Source: Mycobacterium sp.
GTDB lineage: Bacteria; Actinomycetota; Actinomycetes; Mycobacteriales; Mycobacteriaceae
Direction of reading: 5' to 3'
Assembly: GCA_019246375.1 (NCBI GenBank)
Contig: JAFAQO010000045.1
Coordinates: 1-20,121 of the forward strand
Length of the DNA: 20,121 nt
Part shown: piece after piece, positions 1 through 6,392 of the stretch
Layout: the number at the start of each line of letters is the position of its first letter
How positions within the stretch are numbered: position 1 is the stretch's first letter
Made by a program: the position numbers and the translations under genes
The notes under the pieces: generated by a model
Told to the model about the DNA's origin: nothing
The model's input: only the letters and a program-made list of their open reading frames with translations
Databases searched by the model: none

Positions 1-1808
1 TGGCCGGTTTTGTCGAACAGCGACTGCAGCGCGTCGGCGTCGGTGGTGTATCCGGTCTTGGTCCGCTTGGTCTTCGGCATCTCCAACTCGTCGAACAGCA
101 CGACCTGCAGCTGCTTGGGTGAGCCGAGGTTGATCTGCTTGCCGATCACCGCATATGCGGCTTCGGCCGCGTCGCGGATCTGGGCACCGAACTCGCTTTG
201 CAGCGCGCTCAGTTGGCCGAGGTCCACCGCGATGCCCGCGGCCTCCATTCCCGCCAACACCCCTTGGACCGGCAGCTCCATTTCGCCCAGCAGCGGCTGG
301 GAGTCGATGCGGGCCAGCTCGGCGTCCAGCGCATCAGCGAGGTCGGCCACCGCGCGCGCCCGCAGGATCGCCGTCTGAACAGCCTGGTCGTCGACGCCGT
401 CGGTGTCGTCGAGCAGCGAAAGTTGTTGCTGCTCAGGCGTTTCAGCACGCAGCTCGCGGCGCAGGTAGCGCAGTGACAGGTCGTCGAGGGTGAAGCTGCG
501 CTGTCCCGGTCGGACCAGGTAGGCGGCCAGCGCGGTGTCGGAGGTGACGCCGTGCAGCGTCCACCCGCGTCCGGTGAGGTCATGGATGGCCAGCTTCGCC
601 TCGTGCAGCGCCTTGGGTTTTCCCGCGTCGGCCAGCCACGATGCCAGCGCAGCGTCGTCGTCGGGGGTCAGCGTGGCGGTTTCGACGTAGCCGCCCTCGC
701 CGTCAGCGGCGGCGATCGCCACCGCGGTGGCGTCCCCGTCGTAGGGCAGGTGAGTCCCGACGACTGCCAGCCCGGATCGGCGCCCGTCAGCGGCGTGTTC
801 GGCCAGCCACTGCCCGACCGTGCCAGGCTCCAGCGCTCGCCCACGCACGTCGAACCCCTCGTCGACCTCCGGTTCGACGGCGACCAGCGTTTCGAACAGC
901 CGGTCCCGCAGCACCCGAAACTCCAGGTGGTCGAAGAGCCGGTGGATCTGGTCGCGGTCCCACGGCTGCAACCGCAGCGTGTCCGGCGTCTGCGCCAGCG
1001 GCACGTCGCGCACCAGGTCGGTCAACTCCCGGTTGCGCACCACGCCGGCCAGATGCGCCCGCAGCGCGTCGCCGACCTTGCCGCGCACCGAGTCGACGTT
1101 GTCGACCAGCGACTGCAATGAGCCGTATTCGGCGATCCATTTCGATGCCGTCTTCTCGCCCACACCCGGAATTCCCGGCAAGTTATCGCTGGGGTCGCCG
1201 CGCAACGCCGCGAAGTCGGGATACTGCTTGGGCGTCAGCCCGTATTTTTCGACCACCGCGGCCGGAGTGAAGCGGGTCAGGTCGCTGACACCTTTGCGCG
1301 GGTACAGCACCGTCACGTCGTCGCTGACCAGCTGCAGCGAGTCGCGGTCACCGGTCACCACCAGTACCCGATAGCCCTCGTTTTCCGCCTGGGTGGCCAA
1401 CGTCGCGATCAGGTCGTCGGCTTCGAAGCCCGGCTCGGCGAGGACCGTAATGCCCAGCGCCGCAAGGACTTCCTTGGTGATGTCGATCTGGCCGTGGAAT
1501 TCGTCGGGGGTGGAAGACCGGTTCGCCTTGTATTCCGGATAGCGGTCGGACCGAAAAGTCTGGCGCGACACGTCGAATGCCGCCGCCACATGCGTCGGCG
1601 ACTCGTCGCGCAGCAGGTTGATCAGCATGGCGGTGAACCCGTAGACGGCGTTGGTGGTCAACCCGCCCTGAGTCTTGAAGTTCTCCGCCGGCAGCGCATA
1701 GAACGCCCGGAACGCGAGCGAATTGCCGTCCAGCAGCAACAGGGTCGGTTTGTCGTCAGCGGTCCGGCCGGTTTGCGTCTTGGCGCTCGCGGTCCTCGCT
1801 GGGCTCAC
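1..1808 (-). CDS. polA: DNA polymerase I, N-terminal two thirds (3' part beyond left edge)
   Basis: Repair and Okazaki-fragment polymerase with a 5'-flap nuclease domain. The visible 602 residues contain the 5' nuclease domain (about 20-310) with its acidic motifs LLLLDGNSLAFR, GFEADDLIAT and VTGDRD, and the helix-hairpin-helix stretch GDPSDNLPGIPGVGEKTA. Next comes a proofreading-like domain (about 330-500) in which the DxE exonuclease pair of E. coli Pol I is not seen, as is usual for mycobacterial PolA. The start of the polymerase thumb follows (GKQINLGSPKQLQ), and the window cuts the protein at SLFDKTG, so palm and fingers lie outside. I chose GTG 1808 because it gives the MSPA-type N-terminus I remember for mycobacterial PolA. 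In-frame ATGs at 1826 and 1838 are alternatives, and no strong Shine-Dalgarno decides between them. It is divergent from the DUF35 gene. Identification is very sure; the start is less so. Confidence 0.96.
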   Translation of the reverse strand, partial: MSPARTASAKTQTGRTADDKPTLLLLDGNSLAFRAFYALPAENFKTQGGLTTNAVYGFTAMLINLLRDESPTHVAAAFDVSRQTFRSDRYPEYKANRSSTPDEFHGQIDITKEVLAALGITVLAEPGFEADDLIATLATQAENEGYRVLVVTGDRDSLQLVSDDVTVLYPRKGVSDLTRFTPAAVVEKYGLTPKQYPDFAALRGDPSDNLPGIPGVGEKTASKWIAEYGSLQSLVDNVDSVRGKVGDALRAHLAGVVRNRELTDLVRDVPLAQTPDTLRLQPWDRDQIHRLFDHLEFRVLRDRLFETLVAVEPEVDEGFDVRGRALEPGTVGQWLAEHAADGRRSGLAVVGTHLPYDGDATAVAIAAADGEGGYVETATLTPDDDAALASWLADAGKPKALHEAKLAIHDLTGRGWTLHGVTSDTALAAYLVRPGQRSFTLDDLSLRYLRRELRAETPEQQQLSLLDDTDGVDDQAVQTAILRARAVADLADALDAELARIDSQPLLGEMELPVQGVLAGMEAAGIAVDLGQLSALQSEFGAQIRDAAEAAYAVIGKQINLGSPKQLQVVLFDELEMPKTKRTKTGYTTDADALQSLFDKTG

Positions 1809-1857
1809 GGACTTAACTCTATGCATGGAATCCGACATCCCGCGCTCGGCATCAAAC

Positions 1858-1871
1858 TGGAACACGTTTCA
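1858..1871. promoter_or_regulatory. KstR operator candidate
   Basis: The 14-mer TGGAACACGTTTCA fits the published mycobacterial KstR consensus tnnAACnnGTTnnA at every fixed position. It lies 31 bp before the GTG of the DUF35 gene and overlaps the probable -35 region, a position suited to repression. My recollection is that the M. tuberculosis orthologues Rv1628c-Rv1627c are listed in the KstR cholesterol regulon, which agrees. The site lies between divergent genes, so an effect on polA is possible but not implied. Confidence 0.75.
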
Positions 1872-1902
1872 GTTTCGCGCTGGTTCTCGGTAGGCTGGCC
1901 GG
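1868..1902 (+). promoter_or_regulatory. Promoter of the DUF35/thiolase-like operon, probably leaderless
   Basis: TAGGCT at 1891-1896 fits the mycobacterial -10 TANNNT and is followed by exactly six bases and then the GTG start at 1903. This predicts a transcript that starts at or next to the start codon. A weak -35 (TTCAGT, 1868-1873) sits 17 bp upstream, inside the KstR site. There is no convincing Shine-Dalgarno before the GTG, which fits a leaderless start. Confidence 0.5.
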
Positions 1903-2355
1903 GTGCCCGCAGCTACCCGCCGGGAACCGGCGATCGACGGATGGTTCGCCGACGACGACACCGGTGTCCCGCATCTGATCGGCAGCAGATGCCCTCAGTG
2001 CGGCACGTATGTCTTTCCGCCCGTCTTATCCGGGGGGGCCAATAACTGCCCGAATCCCGCGTGCGACGGCAACGAACTCGAGCAGGTGCCGCTGTCGCGG
2101 CGAGGCACCCTCTGGAGCTACACCGAAAACCGCTATGCGCCTCCCCCGCCGTATCCGGCACCTGACCCGTTCGTCCCATTTGCCGTCGCTGCGGTCGAGT
2201 TGGCCGACGAGGGCTTGATCGTCATCGGCAAGGTGGTGGAAGGCACGCTGGCGGCCGATCTGAAGATCGGCATGCAGATGGAACTGACGACGATGCCGCT
2301 GTATACCGACGACGACGGGGTCGAGCGCATCGTTTACGGGTGGCGGATCGCATGA
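1903..2355 (+). CDS. DUF35 zinc-ribbon/OB-fold protein, partner of thiolase-like enzyme (Rv1628c-like)
   Basis: A 150-aa protein with an N-terminal rubredoxin-like zinc ribbon (Cys30, Cys33, Cys49, Cys54) followed by an OB-fold (about 65-145). DUF35 proteins act as partner subunits of thiolase-superfamily enzymes and help bind acyl-CoA; the DUF35 domain of ChsH2 with the aldolase Ltp2 in cholesterol side-chain degradation is the best-known case. The stop codon overlaps the next start as ATGA, so the two products are probably made together and associate. An upstream KstR site supports a role in sterol catabolism. The start is GTG 1903, directly behind a leaderless-type -10. Orthology to M. tuberculosis Rv1628c is from memory of gene order and sequence. 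The exact substrate is unknown. Confidence 0.88.
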   Translation: MPAATRREPAIDGWFADDDTGVPHLIGSRCPQCGTYVFPPVLSGGANNCPNPACDGNELEQVPLSRRGTLWSYTENRYAPPPPYPAPDPFVPFAVAAVELADEGLIVIGKVVEGTLAADLKIGMQMELTTMPLYTDDDGVERIVYGWRIA

Positions 2356-3551
2356 ACCCGGAACCGGTTTACATCCTCGGCGCGGGCATGCACCCGTGGG
2401 GCAAGTGGGGCAACGACTTCACCGAGTACGGGGTGACCGCCGCCCGGGCCGCCATGGGCGAGGCGGGGCTCGACTGGCGTCAGATCCAGTTGGTGGCAGG
2501 GGCCGACACCATCCGCAACGGCTATCCCGGCTTCGTCGCCGGCGCCACCTTCGCGCAGAAGCTGGGCTGGAACGGCGTACCGGTGAGCTCCAGTTACGCG
2601 GCATGCGCCAGCGGCTCACAGGCACTGCAAAGCGCCCGCGCTCACATTTTGGCCGGCTTCTGCGACGTGGCGCTGGTCGTCGGCGCGGACACCACGCCCA
2701 AGGGGTTTTTCGCGCCGGTCGGCGGCGAACGCAAGAACGATCCGGACTGGCAGCGGTTCCATCTGATCGGTGCCACCAACCCGGTGTACTTCGCGCTGCT
2801 GGCGCGCCGCCGGATGGATCTCTACGGCGCGACCCTCGAGGATTTCGCGCAGGTAAAGGTCAAGAATGCGCGCCACGGCCTGCAGAACCCGAACGCCCGG
2901 TTCCGCAAGGAGACCTCGGTCGAGGATGTGTTGGCCAGCCCGGTGGTGGCCGATCCGCTGCGGCTGCTCGACATCTGCGCCACCTCCGACGGCGCGGCGG
3001 CGCTGATCGTCGCCGGCGCCACGTTCGCACGCAAGCACCTGGGTTCCCTCGACGGCGTGCCGTCGGTGCGTGCGGTCAGCACGGTCACGCCGCGCTACCC
3101 ACAGCACCTGCCCGAATTACCGGACATTGCAACCGATTCCACTGCCGCCGTGCCCGCACCGGACCGGGTGTTCAAGGACCAGATCCTCGACGCCGCGTAT
3201 GCGGAGGCCGGTATCGGGCCCGAGGACCTCAGCCTGGCCGAGGTCTATGACCTGTCGACCGCGCTGGAACTGGACTGGTATGAGCATCTAGGGCTTTGCG
3301 CGAAGGGTGAAGCCGAAGCGCTGCTGCGCAGCGGTGCGACCGCCATCGGCGGCAAGATACCGGTCAACCCGTCAGGCGGGCTGGCCTGCTTCGGCGAAGC
3401 CGTTCCGGCGCAGGCGATCGCGCAGGTCTGTGAACTCACCTGGCAATTGCGCGGCCAGGCCACTGGCCGCCAGGTCGAAGGAGCCAAGGTCGGCGTGACC
3501 GCGAACCAGGGCTTATTCGGGCATGGCTCGTCGGTGATTGTGGCCTGCTGA
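2352..3551 (+). CDS. SCP2-thiolase-like enzyme / lipid-transfer protein (Rv1627c-like), probable aldolase
   Basis: A 399-aa thiolase-superfamily protein of the SCP2/non-specific lipid-transfer type. The nucleophile-type motif AACASG is present (Cys85). The second conserved loop, HDCF in SCP2 thiolases, reads YDLS here (Tyr299), and the usual GHP histidine loop reads GEA (Glu349), within NPSGGLACFGEAVPA. A normal thiolase would need those residues, so a different carbon-carbon chemistry, such as the retro-aldol cleavage of Ltp2-type enzymes, is more likely. I chose ATG 2352 because it overlaps the upstream TGA (ATGA), a translational coupling signal; GTG 2340 is an in-frame alternative adding four residues. 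It probably works as a complex with the DUF35 protein under KstR control. The 3' end is 5 bp from the convergent pdtaR stop. Confidence 0.9.
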   Translation: MNPEPVYILGAGMHPWGKWGNDFTEYGVTAARAAMGEAGLDWRQIQLVAGADTIRNGYPGFVAGATFAQKLGWNGVPVSSSYAACASGSQALQSARAHILAGFCDVALVVGADTTPKGFFAPVGGERKNDPDWQRFHLIGATNPVYFALLARRRMDLYGATLEDFAQVKVKNARHGLQNPNARFRKETSVEDVLASPVVADPLRLLDICATSDGAAALIVAGATFARKHLGSLDGVPSVRAVSTVTPRYPQHLPELPDIATDSTAAVPAPDRVFKDQILDAAYAEAGIGPEDLSLAEVYDLSTALELDWYEHLGLCAKGEAEALLRSGATAIGGKIPVNPSGGLACFGEAVPAQAIAQVCELTWQLRGQATGRQVEGAKVGVTANQGLFGHGSSVIVAC

Positions 3552-3556
3552 GTCGC

Positions 3557-4168
3557 CTAATGGGGAGTGTCGAGGGTTTCCAGCACCACTTCAGCCACGC
3601 GTTTCATGGTGGTGCGCCGGTCCATGGCGGCGCGCTGGATCCACTTGAATGCCTCCGGCTCGGTCATGCCCTGCTTTGCCTGCAGCAAGCCTTTGGCTCT
3701 TTCGACGAGCTTTCGGGTCTCCAGCCGATCCGACAGCGTCGCTACTTCGCGTTCCAGCGCCGTGATCTCACTGAACCTGCTGACCGCCAGTTCAACGGCC
3801 GGGACGAGGTCGGTGGCGGAGAACGGCTTCACCAGATAAGCCATCGCTCCGGCATCTCGTGCTCGTTCCACGAGGTCGCGTTGACTGAACGCAGTCAGCA
3901 CGACGATCGGCGCGATACGTTTGCTGGCGATCTCCGACGCGGCGTCGATGCCGTCGCGGCGCGGCATCTTCACATCCATGATCACCAGGTCGGGATTGAG
4001 CTGCTCGGCCAGCTCGACGGCTTCTTGTCCGTCACCCGCCTCACCGACGATGTCGTAGCCCTCTTCACGCAGCATCTCGGCTAGGTCCATCCGAATGAGG
4101 GCCTCGTCTTCGGCGATCAGCACGCGGCGGCGGGTGAGGGCGTCGGCCTCGGTCGTAGAGCCGGTCAT
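3557..4168 (-). CDS. pdtaR: ANTAR-domain response regulator PdtaR (Rv1626-like)
   Basis: A 203-aa cytoplasmic response regulator. The receiver domain (about 14-130) has the acidic pocket (Glu20-Asp21), phospho-acceptor Asp65 in IMDVKMP, Thr92 and Lys114 in LVKPF. A coiled linker leads to a C-terminal ANTAR RNA-binding domain (about 140-197, ERAKGLLQ...AFKWIQRAAM). In mycobacteria it is phosphorylated by the orphan kinase PdtaS, encoded elsewhere, and acts by binding paired RNA hairpins to block termination or alter translation. I chose ATG 4168 (MTGSTTEADA) because it matches the M. tuberculosis N-terminus. The frame stays open upstream to 4237, but that extension is rich in Arg/Ser and does not look like family sequence. 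It is convergent with the thiolase-like gene with a 5-bp gap and no terminator between them. Confidence 0.96.
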   Translation of the reverse strand: MTGSTTEADALTRRRVLIAEDEALIRMDLAEMLREEGYDIVGEAGDGQEAVELAEQLNPDLVIMDVKMPRRDGIDAASEIASKRIAPIVVLTAFSQRDLVERARDAGAMAYLVKPFSATDLVPAVELAVSRFSEITALEREVATLSDRLETRKLVERAKGLLQAKQGMTEPEAFKWIQRAAMDRRTTMKRVAEVVLETLDTPH

Positions 4169-4237
4169 GACGACATTGTGTCGTGAACGGCGGCAATCAG
4201 CGACATCGGGGTTGCTCGGCGGAGCAGCGATCAGCAT

Positions 4238-4280
4238 CCTCTATGGTGGGAGGCCTGCGCGGAGACCTCTATGGTGGGAG
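4238..4280 (+). repeat. Tandem 15-bp direct repeat upstream of tRNA-Leu
   Basis: The 15-mer CCTCTATGGTGGGAG occurs exactly at 4238-4252 and again at 4266-4280, a 28-bp period. Each copy carries TATGGT, which fits the -10 pattern TANNNT. From the second copy, transcription would begin about 7 nt before the tRNA at 4290. The arrangement looks like a duplicated promoter element for the tRNA gene. No good -35 boxes are visible at either copy, so the promoter reading is tentative while the repeat itself is certain. Confidence 0.7.
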
Positions 4281-4289
4281 CCCGAACAA

Positions 4290-4363
4290 GCCCTCGTATC
4301 CCAACTGGCAGAGGAAACGGACTCAAAACCCGTACAGTGTGGGTTCGAATCCCACCGAGGGCA
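4290..4363 (+). tRNA. tRNA-Leu(CAA), short variable loop
   Basis: A 74-nt cloverleaf. The acceptor GCCCTCG pairs with CGAGGGC, with discriminator A4363. The D arm has a short TCC/GGA stem and GG in the loop. The anticodon stem-loop is ACGGA-CTCAAAA-CCCGT, giving anticodon CAA (reads UUG). The T arm is GTGGG-TTCGAAT-CCCAC. The CCA end is not encoded (next bases are CAC). The variable region is only ACAGT, 5 nt, whereas textbook leucine tRNAs carry a long variable arm; there is also an A-C mismatch at the base of the anticodon loop. I recall similar short leucine tRNAs annotated in other actinobacteria, so I treat it as a genuine tRNA. Confidence 0.93.
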
Positions 4364-4381
4364 CACGTCGCCGCAGCTCAA

Positions 4382-4409
4382 AGGCTGTCTGAGTCGGACG
4401 GGACAGCCT
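4382..4409 (+). terminator. Hairpin terminator candidate after tRNA-Leu
   Basis: AGGCTGTC (4382-4389) and GACAGCCT (4402-4409) form a perfect 8-bp stem around a 12-nt loop, starting 18 nt after the tRNA. There is no T-run behind it, which is common for mycobacterial hairpin terminators. It also lies 80 nt past the last gene of the opposing operon and could end transcription from both sides. Confidence 0.55.
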
Positions 4410-4490
4410 CGAGTCTGACCATCGTCCGCAGGGTGTCCGGAATAGTTTCTGCCGTCGCGTCGCCCCGACGGCCCTGCGTTGCCTCTGAGG

Positions 4491-4778
4491 TCATGACAGC
4501 GTGCGGCGGCGCCGAGCCCGAACCCAGTCAAAGGCAACGCCGCCAACCAAGATCGCCAGGAGCGCAAGGTTTAGGTATCGGTGCTTCTCCGTGTCGATCG
4601 CGTCGTAGACGAGAACCGCGGCGACCACGACAAGCGCGCAATACAGCACGATGCGCTGCCTCTGTATCGATTGGTCACGGGTTTGGCCGCTTCGGCGGGC
4701 AATGACCATCGCACCGGCACCGATAGTGAACCCGGCGGCTACGGCGGCGATAGCGATCGCGTAAATAATCAATTGCAC
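4491..4778 (-). CDS. Small three-helix membrane protein, candidate immunity protein
   Basis: A 95-aa protein I do not recognise as a named family. Three hydrophobic segments are clear: about 3-27 (LIIYAIAIAAVAAGFTIGAG), 43-61 and 68-86. A basic, polar loop (28-42) lies between the first two, and the protein ends in an arginine-rich tail (RARRRR). The GTG start at 4778 lies inside the 3' end of the upstream gene (10-bp overlap), so translation is probably coupled and the products made in fixed ratio. A small multi-helix membrane protein encoded directly after a secreted-toxin-like gene is the usual layout for an immunity protein against a membrane-active toxin. That role is inference from layout and topology. 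It could equally be an accessory membrane protein for secretion. Confidence 0.75.
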   Translation of the reverse strand: MQLIIYAIAIAAVAAGFTIGAGAMVIARRSGQTRDQSIQRQRIVLYCALVVVAAVLVYDAIDTEKHRYLNLALLAILVGGVAFDWVRARRRRTLS

Positions 4779-5665
4779 TCACTCAGCTTGTCCATGCCGT
4801 CCCACAGCGCCCCGAGGCCTGCCAGGATCGCGGCCGTCGTGGCACCCAGAGTCGGTATTTCGCCGGCGATCCCCGATGCGATACCCGTCGCGCCGCCCAC
4901 CGCGATTGTTGTGTCCTTGCCAATCTCCGCAGGCCCGCAGTGATGCTTTGAAGGGTCGGGCGGCGGCGGCCCAGCGGTGATGACCTGCACGGGCGGAGGT
5001 CCGGTTCGTGGCGGCAATTTGATCGCTGGCGGTTGCGGTGGTATTGGCGGTTGGGGCGGCGCTGGCGGTAGTGGTGGGTCGTCTTTGGCTCCGAATCCCG
5101 TCAGCTGAATCGTCCCTTTGTTTCCCGGCTTTTTGATCGGTCTTTCGGCGAAGGTGGTGTCGCCAACGTCGCCAGCAGCGCCGGTGATTTTGCCGCCGAC
5201 TTCGGCATCAAGCCCCATTAACTCAGCAGTGCGTTCGCGGATGTCGGCGGCGAGAACTTGAGCCTGTGCCTGCCGGGCGGCTAGTTCGGCTGCATTGCTC
5301 CGTGTGCGGGTGTCGGTGACGGACAGGTCTTCCCCGACAGTGAACCCGGCGTTGTGGGCGTCCTGAACGGCGTACATCACTCTTCGCTGGGCGGCGCTGA
5401 TGTCGCCAGCACCTCGGCGCGCGATTGTCGCTGCCTCACGTAATTGGTCGGCTTTGCGGATGACTGTCGTCTTATCGGTGGTGGTTCGCTCGATCAGGGC
5501 GTCGCGCGCTTGTCCTTCCCAGTCGAGACCGCGGGACTGCTGCCAAACCTGTATGGATACGTTTTCCCATCGGTCCGCTGTGCCGTCCCAGTGGTTCGCG
5601 GCGTCAACCAGGTGCTCGACGTCCCACGCCCGTATCGACGAAAGCGTCGGCAATCCCGTAGTCAC
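4769..5665 (-). CDS. WXG100-type N-terminus, proline-rich linker, glycine-zipper C-terminus: candidate type VII secreted effector
   Basis: A 298-aa protein in three parts. Residues 1-110 are helical, with a WXG turn (Trp49-Glu50-Gly51) and a YxxxD motif (Tyr98-Asp102). The spacing matches WXG100 substrates of ESX/type VII secretion, whose export signal is YxxxD/E. Residues 120-160 form another Ala/Gln-rich helix. A proline-rich linker (about 197-238) follows. The C-terminus (241-298) is hydrophobic and glycine-rich, with Gly257-x3-Gly261-x3-Gly265, and is flanked by the only two cysteines, Cys243 and Cys297. I chose GTG 5665 because GAGG lies 8-9 nt upstream; TTG 5668 is one codon earlier. 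It begins 10 bp after the EspC-like stop and overlaps the membrane-protein gene. I recall the N-terminal region as a recurrent mycobacterial family of uncharacterised proteins. The toxin function is inferred, not shown. Confidence 0.85.
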   Translation of the reverse strand: MTTGLPTLSSIRAWDVEHLVDAANHWDGTADRWENVSIQVWQQSRGLDWEGQARDALIERTTTDKTTVIRKADQLREAATIARRGAGDISAAQRRVMYAVQDAHNAGFTVGEDLSVTDTRTRSNAAELAARQAQAQVLAADIRERTAELMGLDAEVGGKITGAAGDVGDTTFAERPIKKPGNKGTIQLTGFGAKDDPPLPPAPPQPPIPPQPPAIKLPPRTGPPPVQVITAGPPPPDPSKHHCGPAEIGKDTTIAVGGATGIASGIAGEIPTLGATTAAILAGLGALWDGMDKLSECN

Positions 5666-5675
5666 CAAGTGAGCC

Positions 5676-5963
5676 TCACAGTGACTCCATTATCGCGTTC
5701 AGTATGTCGACCGAGTCGGCTTCCGTGCTCAGGTACGCGATGCTTGCCGCGGCAGTTTTGACCGCCGTGATTCGGGTGCGCGCGGCGAATGCCTCACCCG
5801 CTGCGGCGGCGCTGGCGTGCACGACGTTGACCGCCGCCGCGCTGGTCTGACAGGACAACCCCGGCCCGGCGGAAGGTGGGGCCGAGGCCAGTTCGGCAGT
5901 CAAACCGTGCCACCCATTGGCCGTGCCCAGCAACTGGTCGGTAGCCACCCGCAGCATGTCCAC
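5676..5963 (-). CDS. EspC-like small type VII secretion partner protein
   Basis: A 95-aa, alanine-rich, helical protein beginning MDMLRVATDQLL. It has a WHG tripeptide at 18-20, an Ala-rich second half, and a YxxxE motif (Tyr77-Glu81, in IAYLSTEAD) close to the C-terminus. Size, order and the Y..EAD ending recall EspC (ESX-1 substrate family, PF10824), whose end reads YSEADEAW. Such proteins pair with the product of the next gene for export through an ESX system. The start is GTG 5963: it lies 7 nt after a TAGGCT -10, suggesting a leaderless message. ATG 5957 is an in-frame alternative, and longer frames upstream run through the promoter. It is the first gene of a three-gene operon. Family assignment rests on pattern, not on a profile search. 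Confidence 0.78.
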   Translation of the reverse strand: MDMLRVATDQLLGTANGWHGLTAELASAPPSAGPGLSCQTSAAAVNVVHASAAAAGEAFAARTRITAVKTAAASIAYLSTEADSVDILNAIMESL

Positions 5964-5970
5964 GCCCCGG

Positions 5971-5998
5971 AGCCTAACTTTCGCGCAAACGGTTGCAA
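5971..5998 (-). promoter_or_regulatory. Promoter of the EspC-like/WXG operon
   Basis: On the minus strand TTGCAA (5998-5993) and TAGGCT (5976-5971) are separated by 16 bp, and TAGGCT is followed by 7 nt and then the GTG at 5963. The layout is that of a SigA-type promoter giving a leaderless transcript. Confidence 0.5.
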
Positions 5999-6082
5999 AT
6001 GCACCCCTGCGGTTCGCTCGTTGCGTTCGTCGACAAGCTCGTCGACCTTTGTGCTGCCCAGCCTGCGGCTGCGGTGTGACCA

Positions 6083-6104
6083 CGGCTCATTGAGCACTGA
6101 GCCG
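6083..6104. repeat. Inverted repeat CGGCTCA-N8-TGAGCCG
   Basis: A perfect 7-bp inverted repeat with an 8-nt centre (TTGAGCAC), 120 bp upstream of the EspC-like start. It could be an operator or an RNA hairpin; there is no T-run on either side. Confidence 0.6.
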
Positions 6105-6131
6105 CTGTGTATGGAGGCGCACAGCCTGTGT

Positions 6132-6166
6132 GGTTCCGGTTCATGCTTGACATTTCGGTTCCGGTT
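6132..6166 (+). repeat. Direct repeats GGTTCCGGTT
   Basis: GGTTCCGGTT occurs at 6132-6141 and 6157-6166, with a related GTTCCGGTA at 6214-6222. The first two bracket a TTGACA. They are possible binding sites for a regulator, or chance in a G/T-rich stretch. Confidence 0.4.
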
Positions 6167-6369
6167 GCTGCTTTACGGTTCGGGGACGCGGTTTCGGTAG
6201 GTGCGCGACACCAGTTCCGGTACGTGGGGGTCGCGATGGGTCGGCATGACAAAAAGCCGGGATTAAATCCCTCCGACGGGCAGGTCAGAGCCGGGAGGAG
6301 AGCGGGGGCGGCCGAAGGGGCACTGATCCCTGCATACCGCGGTGGCGGGACCGCGCACCCGGTTCCAGC

Positions 6370-6375
6370 TAAAAT
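6370..6375 (+). promoter_or_regulatory. -10 box for the DUF732 gene
   Basis: TAAAAT in an otherwise G+C-rich stretch, 68 nt before the ATG at 6444. It predicts a leader of about 60 nt that carries the dyads at 6393-6414. Confidence 0.45.
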
Positions 6376-6392
6376 GCCAGTGGAATCTCGTC

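Noticed and set aside
1..1800. Several long open frames on both strands within polA
   Set aside because: They are Arg/Pro-rich shadows of high-G+C coding sequence; the minus-strand frame reads as continuous PolA.
4169..4237. N-terminal extension of PdtaR
   Set aside because: The extension does not look like receiver-domain sequence, and ATG 4168 gives the family start and length.
4952..5077. GGC/GGT-rich repeats resembling a PE_PGRS-type or DNA repeat
   Set aside because: They are the antisense of the proline-rich linker codons (residues about 197-238) of the 298-aa protein.
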